A stretch of 64,000 nt of DNA from Micropterus salmoides (GCF_014851395.1 NW_024040485.1:10620384-10684383); one strand, 5' to 3'; shown: positions 26,560 through 40,020, counted from the first letter of the stretch. The notes: generated by a model from the sequence alone, not told the origin. Numbers and translations: made by a program.

Positions 26560-27145
26560 CAATAACACGGCACTTCTCTGGCCTTAGGTAATCCGATGAC
26601 ATCTTGTGAATCCTGCCAAAAGGACCGTTCCAGCTCAAATTTAAAAGAAAATCTAATCAAATGGGAGGGTGCAAGTGTGCGTCTGTTTGCCATTTGCGTT
26701 TACGTGTGCATGTGTTTGTGACACGCCGCATAAATATTTACCATCTCTAACCAAATGAGTGTGTTGATGTGGATTTAAAAGCTAACATTACAGCGGATGA
26801 AATAATGAGCTTGTGGTTTCAGGGAGCTGGAGGGAAACACGCTTGGACAAATAAGGATGGTGAGTAAATGGGGCCTTTGTTGAGCTCCGTGATACTTCTC
26901 ACTCTGCACAAACAGAAAAGAGGTGTCGGAGGTGATTAGGAAAACAAATGTCAAGTTCTTTCACTCTGTTATCAGCTCTTTTCAGCACAATCCTGCACAG
27001 GTGCATGGTGTGTGTGTTTAACTGAGTGTGTGTGGAAGCACGCCCAACTGAAGCGTGTTTTGCTGCTGATAGCCAGGGTTTGACTTGATGTAACCTTGTT
27101 AGGCCGAATCACGCTCTGCCACCTATTAGCCGCTGGCGTTTATTA
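26560..27145. promoter_or_regulatory. Candidate conserved non-coding block
   Basis: Repeat-poor sequence with mixed composition and an unusual end: CACCTATTAGCCGCTGGCG followed by TTTATTAAAATAATTTATTA (homeodomain-rich, about 27121-27160). It contains no ORF of note. Confidence 0.25.
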
Positions 27146-28615
27146 AAATAATTTATTATATGAAAAGTGAGAGGTGAAGGGTTTTTTGTTTTTTTTCCAA
27201 CTGACACACCTAAGCTTCCTCAACAAACAGGTTGAGTCAGGAGTTGCATAAAACTGAATATAAAAATCAAATGCACTCTTAAAGAGTTAGTGGGCTGTAA
27301 GGAATTTTATGTGGTTGCCTGTGAGAAAATCAAACTCACAACTGGTCTTACCTGCAAGACTTGATGCTCCTCATAAATGGTTAAAAAGTAATAGACAGAT
27401 GCAGCACAGAAAGTGCTCTGTGAAAGGACCAACAAAACACTGTCAGAACTCTTTAATTTTTCTCTGTCAACACAAGTGCATTTTTAGTTTATGATGTGCT
27501 CATTAAAATACTTGCAGTCTCAGGTAACATTTTACAGGGAGGTCACACTCAAGGAGCTCCTCTGCAGATTGTTTTATTGATGAAAGATCTAAACAAAACT
27601 GGAAAAAAATATTCATGCACGATTCTCAGTGTAGTGTTAGATTATGTATTGTGAAGAAAAGTAACAGACAATTTTAAATAGTGTTTCATGTCAAGCAAAT
27701 TTGAATTAAAAAAAAAATGTGTCTGTTCTTCAAAGGAGACATGAATCCACAGCTAAATACAATAAAGGTGTGGCAGAAGATGAGACCTGGGCAGACAGGT
27801 AAACACGCCCATGGAATGTAGTAATAGTTTTGAGAGCATATTTTCCCACAACTGTTTTTTTTTTTTTCTTTCATCTTAATACAAACCACATCAACAAACA
27901 AACAAAAAAAGCATACTTGGTAAATTAAAGACTGTGCTTTATCTGCTTCTACCTCTTAGATTCAGAAGGTGTTCTAAAGCTCTAAATTGAAACCTCTCAA
28001 GTTGTACTTGGTGTGTTAAGTTATATTCATGATGTGCTATTGATGTTCTTGGACACTTACAGCATATCAGTGACCACCACACTACATACTATATGTAATA
28101 AAACATGCAAATATACCCTCAGAAGAACATATATCTGTAGAAATATACCATTAACATACTTATCATACCAACAATATACTTTCATTACAGGGAAAAATAC
28201 ATGTTTTTGACTTGAATGCATGCACAAGCAAACGTACTCATGCATGCATGCCCACACGCATACACACACAAGCTGTGTATGAGAGAAACAAAACAAGAAA
28301 ACAAAGCAAAAAAACAAAATAGCTACAGAGTTGTAAAAAAACATAACTTAACTTAGTATGTCTATAATATGGTATATCTATAAAATTTCAGGGCCTGAAA
28401 ATGTCCATTAATGATTACCTCTAGAAATTATTTCCAAGTAAGCAAATAACAGGAACCAAAGGTTCTGATATATCCACAGTTTTGTTTTTCTAGAGGGTCT
28501 CCATTAGTAGAAATGATGACATTTGGTCGAGGAACAGCTTAAAAGTTGGAGGAAATTTTTCTAAATTAGAAGTATGCATTTCTTGGTAAAATATGTTCCT
28601 AATGTTTGTATTGTC

Positions 28616-29210
28616 TCATACACATGACACCAATGGTTTACTCACCACTGCAAAAAGCAAAGGTGACAATGGAATCCCCTCACTTGTCCCTCTGGATAAA
28701 GAAAATAAGTCAGAGGAAGCTCCATTAGTGATATATGCTGCTTTAGGACTTTTATAAATTGATTTGATCCATTCAGTGAAATTAGAGCCCACATTATATC
28801 TTTGTAAAACGGAGAAAAGATAATTCCATTCATCCCTGTCAAAAGCCTTCTCCGCATTGTAAGTCTTGTCAATATAAAACACACCTACACTCTGTGTTAT
28901 ATGACTACAAAAACATGTCTGTGGTTGATTTATAGGTATTACCCAACCACAAGTCTAAAATAGAAACCTTATTATCGTCCATGTACATATAGTTTTAACA
29001 TTAGTCAATGTGAAAAATTTTAACTGAAGTTATCAAGTTCAACCCCTTGACACTGATGAATCAGTTTCACCTTATCTTAGAAATAAAGATAAGTTTGAAA
29101 TTATGGTCGCAAAGCTAATGTCAACGCCCAATGCTTTGCAAACAATTTTGACATCCTTTGAACTCTGCATTTACCTTGAACGATAGCAGGGATATTATCA
29201 TTAACAAGAG
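28616..29210 (-). mobile_element. LINE (L1-type) reverse-transcriptase remnant
   Basis: The minus-strand frame at 28882-28616 reads YNAEKAFDRDEWNYLFSVLQ ... SRGTSEGIPLSPLLFAVV, matching the DAEKAFDRVEW ... RGxRQGCPLSPLLF block of L1-like reverse transcriptases. Upstream sequence to about 29210 keeps faint similarity but is broken by many stops. The YxDD active site, endonuclease and ORF1 are missing, so this is a dead fragment. Confidence 0.8.
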
Positions 29211-30148
29211 ACTAAGAAAAGCTTGCAGATTTCTTTGAAAAGCACAAGAGGAGAAGAAAACAAGGGGTTGATAAATAACAGGTTGGATTTCCCGTCTGAT
29301 TTCTCTCTCTTGCTCTTAATCCCCTTCTTTCATATTGTATACTCCTCTGCCGCATCTATCTTTGTAACCATCTGTTTTTCTTTTTTTCCATTCCAGTGTG
29401 GACCAGTTGGATTTGTGACACCAAATCGGATCCAAACTTGTACAAAACACGCCACCTGGAATTCGTCAGCAATTCTATGATAAAAGTAAATCTTTCATCT
29501 GAGAATTTGGCATACCTTTGCTCGGCTGAGCCAGCATTAGCATGAAGCAGCATGAGACACAACAATGGGGAAAAAAGCAAAACAGCCAAGTTGACTAATA
29601 CTTGGAGAGACACCACAGTCAAACACGAAAGGGATACACTGCAGATACAATGTGTGTTAAACTATTTTGGGTGAAATAAAAATATTTTTTATTTATTAAC
29701 ATTGCAGTCACATTCGTGCTTTCGTGTTTCCTGTAAAAAAGGGTTATATTATCTTTTTGGTTAATCTGTATGTGTTTTTTTTTAAACAGACGCATTCACT
29801 GTAAGCATCCATCTACTTACTGTAGGAAGGTTTACTGTAAAAAACCTTTTCTAAATGTGGTTGCATTGTAATATTTTTGTGCAGAGGATACAAAAAAAGG
29901 TCTGAAGCTACAATTAAAGAAATAACGGGATGAAAAACATTGACATCTGTTGCATAAAAACAATCTTTCCCCTTGTACATTATATATATAATTTCCTGCA
30001 TTGTCTTGTTCTGAATGTTAAATGTTATATCACATGTGAATGGAACTATTTTCCATGATTTTTGATGATGACTTTAAAACAAACACAGCAATATTACTGA
30101 TTCCATGACTGAAAGGGGCTTATCTTTATGGCTGCTTCTATTTCCCAT

Positions 30149-30187
30149 CTCTCTCTCTCTGTCTCTCTCTGTCTCTCTCTGTCTCTC
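30149..30187 (+). repeat. CT/CTGT low-complexity tract
   Basis: CTCTCTCTCT followed by three copies of GTCTCTCTCT or a variant. Confidence 0.9.
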
Positions 30188-31019
30188 CCCCACATAGTCG
30201 AGTTGTCATGTCAAGTCTGTCGTCACCTCTGGGTTCAGGCCCGGGGTGCTGTGTTGTCTCCAGGTGAGAGGAGAATCCTCCTCATACTCATGTTTATCAC
30301 TCCAGTGCTGAGGAGCTGCTGAGTGAGGTCGGTGTAAACTGGGATTAACCCATCCCACTTTCTGGTTGACCAGAGGGTCAGGGTGAACTCTCCTGCCTCT
30401 CACTCCACTCCCTTGTTTTTACTTCTTTTGTCTGGAGAAGCATCTGAAATATTTAAATCATTTAAAGAGCTTTTCTTTGCTAAGAGGTTCGCCTGTGTTG
30501 TCGGGGGACCAGAGCTCATTGGTTGCCTCGTGCAGGAGCAGGTGAAACAGGAGATGTTGGGTGCATGAGTGCTGACACTGGAGGAATTCTCCAGGGATTA
30601 ATTCCTGAGAAGCCAGAAGATCAAATGCCCTTGTTCTAAATTGTTATATTTTGAGGAAATTCCACAACTTTATAATTTAAAATGAGCAAACTCTAAAAGT
30701 GTCATCAGTCAGGAGTTTAGGTTAGCCATTATCGAATCTACAATCAATCAAGTTTTGATTTTATGTCAACAAGCGGGTTTCACTTTCTCAAACATTTGGT
30801 ACACAGTGCATTGAGATATTCATTTGGAAGACACTTTAGTCTAAAGCATTTCCCCCCCTAATTTCGACTTCAGAGTCTTGCTAAAAGTTATATACATCGA
30901 ATATTCTTCAAACCACAAACATAAAATTGAGACAAGCTGCTAAAAGTAATTTTCTTCAGCGAATATCTAAAGGAAGTTTTAGATGATAGCCTACATTAAA
31001 ATTAATTTGAAAACTATAA

Positions 31020-31203
31020 AACCTTTTGTTGACTGGGGTTCAACTCCCCACTGTGACATATCCCCCAATGTGTCCCTGAGCAAAACACCTAACCCCTAGT
31101 TGCTCCAGAGGCGTGTGACCTCTGACACACACACATATATATATATATATATGTATATACAGGAATTGTAAGTTGCTTTGGATAAAAGCATCAGCTGTAA
31201 ATG
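31020..31203 (+). mobile_element. tRNA-derived SINE (5'-truncated)
   Basis: A tRNA B-box-like GGTTCAACTCC (31037-31047) is followed by a typical fish SINE body (TGTCCCTGAGCAAAACACCT), a CA/TA microsatellite at 31125-31158, and the LINE2-type tail AAGTTGCTTTGGATAAAAGC at 31169-31188. The orientation is plus. Confidence 0.75.
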
Positions 31204-33534
31204 CAATCAATTACTATTTTCCCTACAAACTCTGATAAAGGGGAAGTTGTTTCCTGAAAGTTATAATTTATTGAATTGAATGTATTGAAAAAGTGACAGC
31301 TGTATATCTACAGAACACATCAGCTGCCAAACAGTGCACTGCTAACAATAACGGTGGAATGCACAATATTTCTTTGCTCTTATGCATTGTAATTGTCCCA
31401 CTATTCACACTGTAGAGTAATTAACCAAGCAATTAGCAAATATGATGAGGGTGTCAAAGGTCTACCGTGACACTCCAGAGTTCCATGCAGGCACTGTGAC
31501 CTCCCAGGCAGTGTTTGCTCTCCAGCGCAGCACGAACATGTTTTCACTGTGGATCCTGGGCTCATAAAACACACTAATTAGAAGGCATCCTTCAGCTGAG
31601 TGCAGCTATCAGTCAGTCATTTTATGTTTATGGCCATTTTTTTCTGTTGCTATAAAATTCTGTTGCTGAAGTGGTGTATGGCTGACTGAAGGAGCCTGGG
31701 GCTGAGATAAGACACCCATAATGTCTCCATATCAGCACTGAGGTTAACGCTGTCTCCATCGGGCTGTAACCCTTGGTCAGGCACCAATTCATGGCTCTGA
31801 CAGTCACCCACGCATGTTTTCAAAGCCAAGAACTGTGTGCACTTAATGTAGTGCATGTGCTTTGGCAACACAACAGATTCCATCATAACGAATCAAAGCA
31901 GTCTTGAGTGACATGTGAGATGCAGTTTTAAAGAAAAGGAAAAGACAGAGAAAGGTGTTCACTTGTCTTTGAGATGGATGTTGCCACGTTAGCATGCAAT
32001 AACCACAGATAGGAATGCCTTACAAAAGCTCAAGTCAAACATATACTCTACTTAAGGCCTGAGAAAAGATAGACAGTCCGGGTCCCATCCAACAGGCATG
32101 CGATGAGTCACAGCAGTTTGGGCAAACAACGCTGTCTGGAGTGACTCACAACCACTGACACATGGGCATCCAGAACACGTGGCTGGGCAACACAACAGGC
32201 AAGTCCAGGCAAAGGGCTGCATCCAGCCATTTACACCTGGATAAATCCTCTCATCTATCTCACACCAAACCATTCTCTACACCCAACTGTGAGGGTGTAT
32301 AAGCACGTGTATGCATCCGTTTTGGTTTCATTGTGCTTTTGCTTTTCCCTGCTGTCTTGCTTTACTGTGTGTCCGGACTGGTCCATCTGAGTTTACCTGC
32401 AGCAGGATCCTGCTCCTCCACCCTCTCACATGGCCATATACTCTTGTGATTAACAGCCCAGTACAAACAGCAACAATCCTGCTGTGAGTCACTAAGTCAA
32501 CAAGAAAGTCGTCTTCTTGTCTTTGGCTCTGAACAGTTCTCATCACATCGTCCTCTTTCCAAGTCTCTCAACGCCTTAGAAAGAGTGGAACAGTTATTTG
32601 TGCATATATGAAAAAATATGTATTTAACATGTTAACATAGTTGTATAGGATGTTTTTTGTATTGTTTTGTTTTTGACTCACAGTTTCAAGAGTTTCCAAA
32701 AGCAAACACATGCACACATGCACACACACCTGTCACCCTGGCAGTTGTGCAGGCTTTGCATATCCTGTCTTCTTTTTCAAACAGGATTTAAAGATTAATA
32801 TATCACACTGAACAAAGCAGCCAACTTGCCATCTTGGAGCCAGTGTCTCCAGGTTGATATAAACCAACCTACCGCAATACACCATGTTGTATATTTATTC
32901 ACTGTATTCCAAGAACTAAAGTACACACAGCTGCAACATGTGGCTCCTAGCAGTCGAGGTATTTGAAAGGTTACTGTACGGCTGGGTCGGTTGGTTAGTT
33001 GGTTGGTTTAGGATACTCCCACAGAGTGAAACAGAGCAAGTTTCCTTCAGCTTGACACGGGACATTGTGCCAAATGATCAATGACTCTAGAACAGACAGT
33101 GCTCTTGTTTGAATGTCTTTGTCGTATTATGTGTGCCAGTACAGCTGATAATTCATTTGGTGGAATGTGGCAATTCCTGCTGATGCCTCAGAGGAAATAA
33201 AAAGAAAACGCCTGACCTACCATCCAACTCTTGTAGGCGTACATCTGACAAACGTTTTTAAAATGTGTGAAGCACAATTAAACCACAACCTGCAAAAGTC
33301 CCCTGTTGTCCAATTTTGATAATTAACAAACCTATCATCCAATATTGTTTCATGGCCACTGTTTTCAGTGTCAATATGGCAGCAGCAAGTGATGAGAGAG
33401 AAGTCAAGAAAAACTCAGCGCAGCCACAACTGAAAGTTGAACTTGATCGTAGACAAATCACAGGCAGGGTTTTCATATCCTTGCAAACATTCAATAATAG
33501 ATCATGAACAAAGTTTTTCCTTTTAAGTAGCTTT

Positions 33535-33840
33535 AAAAGGAATAGCTCAACATTTTTAGCAAACACCTATATGCTGTCTTGTAGAGAGACAGATGAGTAG
33601 ATTGCAACTACTCTCATATCTGTGCTTTAGCTACAAAGATGGACCCTAGATTAGCCTACCTTAGCATAAAGACTGTAAGCAAAGATAACAGCAAACCTGA
33701 CTCTGTCCAAAGTTTGAAAATATGCCTACAAGCACCTATAAAGCTCACCAATCTGTCTTTATGCTAAGCTAACCACGCCAAGAGTCCATGTTATTTATGG
33801 CTACACTTCTCGAATAATCCTTAACATTTGCAAAACATTA
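33535..33840. mobile_element. MITE copy B (degraded)
   Basis: It starts AAAGGAATAGCTCAACATTT and contains TTAGCATAAAGACTGTAAGC, TGACTCTGTCCAAAGTTTG and GCACCTATAAAGCTCACCAA, all present in the family. The right terminus is eroded, so the end is approximate. Confidence 0.65.
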
Positions 33841-35159
33841 AGTGCATTTCTCAAAACAGGTAGTACAAACAGCACAGCACAGTGGATTACCTGCAAAAGC
33901 CCAGTCTATCTCTCAAAAGCAAATCTTTATGTCATTGAACTTGTCAGTGCCATTAGAACGACAAGTCCTTGTGTCTTGTTTATGAACAAGCAAGTAAAAA
34001 TGTTTAGCCATCTTGTCAATATAACAGTGTACAGAAATTGCCCCAAGCTGCACTTTTTCTGTATGGCATATATCACTTTACTTTAAAGTTATACATTGCA
34101 GGAGAGAGGACAGCTATGCTTTAACTGTTCGTACTGTAATTTGTTGACAGAGCATGTCACTGTAATACGGAAAACAATTTTGCTGAAGAGGATAATACAC
34201 ACAAAAGAAGAAAAAGAAAGTCAACAAGATATATTGATAATTGATAATGTAGGAAACAGCAGACAATTGTACATAATCATTTGCATCAGTGTGTCAAGTC
34301 ATTTGCAATTTGTTCAAAACCATGAAAAAGTGCTTTTATGATGTGCACAAGTGACGAGATGATGTGGAGGTTGAACAATTGGTTTTGAGAATTTCCAATT
34401 CTGATTTGAGAAATGCACCAAAGCAGAGAAAAACTGTAAATGAAAATATTCTAAAGTGTCCTGTGGAGTATTTTATGCACATTTTCCCAGTTCAAACATG
34501 CAGTATTAATATCCTTGAAAATTTTAAGATTACTCCACTGCTGCACAGCACAAGTTTGTAGTAACTGCCCCACTGGTTAATCAAATGGTAGAGGTGCTTT
34601 CACAGTATCAAATAAAACCTTTAATGTCATTATCAAATTAAGCTAAATTAATGGTTAATAAGCTACTGTATAAATTAAACTGTATTTTTATGAACTCCGT
34701 ATGTATCTTTTTTGTCCACCCCTAACCACTGCAGATACTTGACATTCTGTACTGGATAACTGTTGTTAAACTCGGGATATTTTGAAGTGTAAAGTTTATG
34801 CAGGTTGCATGCAGATGCAGCAAGTTAAAAAGCACTTGAGAGTTGACACTCACAAGCCAGCTGCTCCATGTCAAAGCTATCCTGGAAATAAAGGTTCTGG
34901 TGTGTAGAGCCAAGAAGCTGTTGTAGGTTAGTTATGAAATTTATGAGACTGATAAAGGGAAATCCTAATCAAGAGCACATGTTATCCTACAAATGAACCT
35001 AAAAAACAGCTGCCACTGACATCTGCAATGAGAACTCGTAATCCAAAGGAATATGACAGGTTGACTGGAAATGTTTCATGATCAGTTAAAATTTGTGTCC
35101 ATTAAAACCCTCATCTAGTGTACACTTTTCATCTGCTGTTGTGCTTTCCACAGAAAATC

Positions 35160-35520
35160 CACCCTGCTGTGACCTGTAGTTTAAGTGCAGCCATGAACTC
35201 TCTGCGGCCACTCAGGGTCTAAGGATGAAGACGAGGTCCCCAGGGTCCTGATGTGACAGCTACACTGGACACCACAGCTTAGAGGTCTCTAGCAGAGAAT
35301 AGGATATGGTTTTTCTTTCCTTTTCCTTCTTTTTTCTTTTTCTCCAGGGTCGCGTAAACACCAGCGCCAGACCTGAGTGGGATCAAAGTGCTCATTAAAG
35401 AAGCCCACAACCCTGAGAAATGGCAGACCAAATAGCAGCCCACGGTGGCGGGCAAAAACTAAATTTGGAACAAGGGCACGCATTCATTTCCTAGGAATGG
35501 GGTGTCTTAGGCAATTGCCA
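35160..35520. promoter_or_regulatory. Candidate regulatory block beside the TAGA repeat
   Basis: GC-richer, repeat-free sequence with GGGTCGCGTAAACACC (FOX-type GTAAACA), GATCAAAG (TCF/LEF-type) and TTTCCTAGGAA. The evidence is texture only. Confidence 0.2.
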
Positions 35521-35605
35521 TTGAGCAACGACAGTGTTTTAAACAGCAGTGTTTTTAAAGCTACAGTAACAAACAGATGAGTTTTGATGCAGAAAACAAG
35601 ATGAG

Positions 35606-35690
<85 letters not shown>
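35606..35690 (+). repeat. (TAGA)21 tetranucleotide microsatellite
   Basis: Eighty-five bases of uninterrupted TAGA repeat, likely highly polymorphic. Confidence 0.98.
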
Positions 35691-36716
35691 GATTCTGAAC
35701 TTTGATTGACCCCCTAAAAAAATATGTCACATGCTTCAGAAATACTGTAAATATGCTATTTAAAATATTTTAATGTCACCTTATGTCTAAACCAGCCGTA
35801 TTACAAAAGGGAAAATCTGAATGTCTCATCAAAAAGGAAAATGGTCCAAATAAAGACAAAACCCTGCCAGCTATTCATAACACAGGTCAGTGCAGCTCAT
35901 GCATGATCAGCAAGTTCATAAACAGGTGACCAAACCTCAAGTTAAAATAATATACACCTATATGGAAGAAAATGTGCACTACATCTAATTTTCATACCAA
36001 GAAGGTGTCATAGTTTCTGCTCATTTAACGGTTTCCGCCAGCTGGGCTGTTTGTGTGTGTGTAACAGAAACACAGTGAGGCATCTGTTGTACGCGGGTGA
36101 ACACAGGAGTGCGATTCACAGTTGGCCACTGATTGAAGTCAATGTCAGAATTGAACTGCCTTTTAAATCGGCAAGATACAAGACACAGAAAAACACCTTT
36201 GATGTGGCTTCTGAGTGAAAGCAAAAACACAAAAGCACAATTACATACCACCACGTTCAGGCTTCTTAAAGGCTCAATCAGGGAAATGTTAACATTTGTG
36301 CAAGGGACAATGGCTTTTCCAGTTCCGAATGTAAATCAAAATGGCCTTGTCTAAACAGAGGGAACAAGTCAATCTGGAATCATCTGTTGCTTCAGATTTC
36401 TATTTGAGTCTTTGTGATTATGGCGTTCCCACCATTGCTCTGTAATTATAGACCTGCTCTCCTCGGCAGTAAGGTTCACATTACAAGTGTGGTTATCAAC
36501 ATGTGTGTGAGAGCGAGTGAGAATGTGTGAGAGTGAGTGTATGTGACGGGCAGTGGAGAACTTACAGCGCAGGCTGAGTGTGCTTGTGGTTGACCTGTTA
36601 CCCTTAACATCCACTGTGGAGGCTTAATTATCAGAAATAATGCGTCTGGTGAGACTTTCATATAAACTGTGCGATACACGAGTATACTGATGACAGGCAT
36701 GCATGTTTGTCAGGGT

Positions 36717-37165
36717 TGGAAAATAACTAAATACATTTACATGTGGTTTGCCTGAGTTCAGTTTTGAGGTACTTGTTGTTTACTTGAGTATTTTTATTTC
36801 ATTCTGTTTTTTCCACTACATTGCAGAGAGTACTATTACACCTTATACTGACATCTATAGTTATTAGTCACTTTGCAGATTAAGATTTTCTTTTTAATTT
36901 CAGAGGGCTTTTTAGCCTTTATTTTTATGACAGGACAGAGACAGATAGGAAGTCTGTGAGAAAGAGAGAGGGGATAACATGCAGCAAAGGGCCATGGATC
37001 CTTTGTACATGGGGTTCGTGCTCTAGCAGTGAGCTAACTGGTGCCCCGCTGATTAAGATTTTATATCCAAAACATATGATCAGTTTATGATGTATAATGC
37101 TTTATCATTGATAACTACCAACTAAGTGCATATTTTAGGTAACATTATCTAAGTATAAGTATAAG
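36717..37165 (+). repeat. Older dispersed repeat split by a SINE
   Basis: ACTAAATACATTTACATG ... GAGGTACTTGTTGTTTACTT ... CACTACATTGCAGAG ... GTCACTTTGCAGATTAAG continues after the SINE as TATATCCAAAACATATGATC. This is a common percomorph repeat rich in ACTTGAGTA/TTTACT; relatives are at 2029, 39098 and 51850. Confidence 0.65.
36890..37050 (-). mobile_element. tRNA-derived SINE with intact target-site duplication
   Basis: Read on the minus strand it begins with a tRNA-like A box (TTAGCTCACTGCTAGAGCAC) and ends with AATAAAGGCTAAAAAGCCC. It is flanked by exact 12-bp repeats GATTAAGATTTT at 36878-36889 and 37051-37062, which are its target-site duplication. The B box is largely deleted. Confidence 0.85.
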
Positions 37166-37339
37166 TATTATATAAGTATTTAACTTTTGATAATTGATTA
37201 AATTTTGGGGACAATACTTAAATGCTGTCAGATTACTTGAATTTACTCAAATTAATTATCTTACAATTAAGTTACAATTTCAGTCTTGATGGATTTGGCG
37301 ACATCTGTGGTTACCGGTGGTAACAGCAAGTGTGTTTTT

Positions 37340-37530
37340 ATATTAAATGTCTGTGTGGGAAATCAGTCCCTCGTTCACTCGACCACTATTCCCTATATAG
37401 TGGTCGAGTGAGACACTAGACACTACTTTCATGTTCTATTGTGGAAACTTTCGGAAGCACTATAGTACATAGATTTAGTGCACTAAAGAGTAACTAGGGT
37501 GTGATTTCAAACACAGTCCAGGTCCCAGGT
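37340..37530. repeat. Dispersed repeat containing a perfect 14-bp stem
   Basis: CACTCGACCACTAT (37376-37389) and ATAGTGGTCGAGTG (37397-37410) are exact inverted repeats around a 7-nt loop. Following text (CACTATAGTACATAGATTTAG, TAGGGTGTGATTTCAAACAC) resembles the common fish 'CACTATATAGGGAATAG' element. Confidence 0.55.
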
Positions 37531-39097
37531 TCAGAGAAACAACACAAAAAATAAAATATAATACATCAGAAATGGAGTTTAACATTTGACTTTTACATAG
37601 ACCTTTTGCTTACTGACTGACTTTGTACCTTTAATTCAAGACAGGTACGCTTCTGCTCAGTAAATTTGGTACTCTCCATGCCCAAACAATCACAGTGACA
37701 CCATTCTATGTATTTGCATTCCATTACCGCCTCTCTCCATAGTGGTTTTCATTGTTACTGGTTGAGTCACAGAAAGAATTCATAGTAAGCGATGCGTGCA
37801 CATATTGGACGTGAAGCGTAAGACGATAGCTGATGCTCATCAGTTCAGTATGAATGGGAATGGCAACACTGTTGAATCTCTTCTTTAGGTGTTGAGCTGC
37901 TATTCCAGTTCAAAACACGCTTCTTTACTTTGGATTTTTTTCTATAGTAAATTTTATTGAATTTATACAGAAGAACAACACATCTAACTGTGTATTACAA
38001 CCACACCACCCCAACCTTCAGTCAGCACATCATACACATCACAGTGTCACACTCAAATGCATGATTTTTAATTGTAAAAGAGAATTTTAATATGGTAGTA
38101 TTTCTGTTTTTGCTTAAATTGGGGATCGGGATCCATCTTCCACCAGTGATGTTTGTTATTTTATGAATGAAGCCAAAAAACTAAAGGATTAGACAAAATG
38201 CTGTTTCCTTTGTCAAATGGGGGGACGGTTGAAGAGAAATGCAGGCTTACAGTTTTTAGGTAGAACCACATTTTAACTGTGGAATTTTGATTCTCCAGAG
38301 AAGTCATCAGTCAAATGGAGGACAGGACTGAGTTGTAGTTTCTTTAAGCTCAAGAGACAGCGCCAACAGTCCCACTTTTTAAGTGTAGATAGAGATATTC
38401 CCAGATGAGGCTTAGACAGGCCTAACCCCGAATGATGAATTAGGCTATTCACCTCTCCCAAATCCACACAGACCTCTGTGTGTTTTGTCACATGAAAACA
38501 CAAGGTTGCCTCTTGTACCCCAGGCCCAAGTATGTAAAAACAGAGGAAATAGCTGAAAGAAAAGGTGTCATTTTTCTTCATCTGAAAGAGTGCACATTTG
38601 TGTGTGCATGTACGACTCAGAGAGAAAAAGTAAGAGCGGCTGCATGCGTGAGAAGCACATGGAAGAAAAGTGAGAGTGCGAAGGGAGAAAGAGAAACCAG
38701 CCTCTAATTCGCTGATCTCAGCTGATTACATTTTCCCGTCCAGACGGTAGACATTCCTCCAACCTGTGGCCACAACCATAGGCCCCTCGGTTTTCACTCT
38801 GCAGCAGAGTCCCATTAGAGGTAAACAACCCAGAGTCTATGCAGGCCACAGAAACAGGTGGGCGTAAGGGGTTGAGACTGGTCACTAAAACTTTGATAGA
38901 GGTCAACAGACAGAAAATATTCACCAAAACTTTTGACAGAGGACATGAGGATTCAGACTTCAAGTATTTTTAACTTTTGTGCATCGGATTTCAAAACCGG
39001 CCAGTGATACTAGGAAGATATGACATGGCAGAAATAAGTCAGGTTCATAGTATATAAATTTAAGCAGTTCCTCTCGCCTGGCCGGTGTCGCTGTACA

Positions 39098-39552
39098 CTA
39101 GTGGTGGAAGAAGTATTCATCAAATAAAAGTACTAATTTTGCAGAAACATTGCTACTGTGACTGAAAAATCATTGTAATATTGTTCATTCTGATGCATCA
39201 GTGTGTAAGCAACATTCTACTGTTGTAGCTGCTGGAAGTGGCGCTACAGTAGTTTATAGTTTGTCATTAACTACTTTTTATACTGGTAACTTTAGTTGTG
39301 GTTGCAAACAGTCACAATATAAAGAGATTAATCAGGTATGAAAGAATAATGAACTAAATTCTGCCACACAAACATGTTTTTTTTAGTACTATTCTTTAAT
39401 CTTTGCTGTTTTGTAAAATATTGGATCATTTTATATCTTTGAGCCGCAAACATTTGTTTATATTATTTCTGTCACTTTGTCATGTGAGCAACGGCGTTAT
39501 CAGGAAGAAATACTGAAAACTATACTTGAATAAATGTACCTAGTTACTTTCC
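39098..39552 (+). repeat. Dispersed repeat with inverted ends, same broad family
   Basis: It starts TAGTGGTGGAAGAAGTATTC and ends AATAAATGTACCTAGTTACTTTCC, the characteristic ends of the percomorph 'ACTTAAGTA' repeat. The interior is diverged. Confidence 0.55.
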
Positions 39553-39803
39553 GCGATTGCTGTACACCCGCAAACACATGCACACAGTCAAAACACACAC
39601 CTCAGCATCAGTTTTTCCGCCATGAAGGCCACGAAGGTCAAGGAAACAGTGGCAGCATTTCAACAAACCCCTCACCCCACCCCTCCCTTTCTCTGTTCCT
39701 CAGCAGGCCACACGTTTACTATCAACAGGAAACATCTTTCACAGTAAAGGAAGTGTTACTCTCTAATTGGCCTGATGAGATTCAATGACCAGAGTGCTCT
39801 CAG

Positions 39804-39870
39804 CCAATAGGAGGGGGATTATTTTAAGAGGAGGTATAAAAGGGAACAGAGGCCTTTCCAGAAAGCTTAG
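39804..39870 (+). promoter_or_regulatory. Candidate CCAAT/TATA promoter
   Basis: A CCAAT box at 39804-39808 is followed 26 bp later by a near-ideal TATA box (GTATAAAAGGG, TATAAA 39835-39840). The block between is purine-rich. Transcription would start near 39865. Confidence 0.5.
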
Positions 39871-40020
39871 ATGGCACAAGGTTCTCACACTGACTACATG
39901 GTGCGCTCTCAGCTGAACTTCTGCAAAGTTGTTAAGACTGTACATAGACACATTACAAAGCACATCTGGTTTCATTGTTGTTTCATGGATCCCATAACAC
40001 ATCATGAAACCACAGTCTAA
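39871..40020 (+). CDS. Hypothetical 49-residue small ORF
   Basis: ATG to TAA lies directly after the predicted start of the TATA promoter, and an AATAAA signal sits at 40151-40156, so promoter, ORF and poly(A) signal fit in 350 bp. The product is basic and His/Cys-rich at its end (HIWFHCCFMD), with no signal peptide, membrane span or recognised family. The 5' leader would be only a few bases, which argues against translation. It is probably either non-coding or a very small new gene. Confidence 0.2.
   Translation: MAQGSHTDYMVRSQLNFCKVVKTVHRHITKHIWFHCCFMDPITHHETTV

Larger units (their letters stand above)
29211..33534. other. Intergenic, no gene seen
   Basis: Contains the SINE at 31020 and a CT tract. 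At 32050-32270 a repeat-free GC-richer patch has GAGTCACAGCAG and GTGACTCAC (AP-1-like half sites) but nothing firm. Confidence 0.6.

Noticed and set aside
31037..31060. tRNA gene call
   Set aside because: Only a B-box-like sequence within a SINE is present; there is no cloverleaf or A box.
35539..35730. Tyr-Leu-Ser-Ile repeat ORF
   Set aside because: It is the translation of the TAGA microsatellite.
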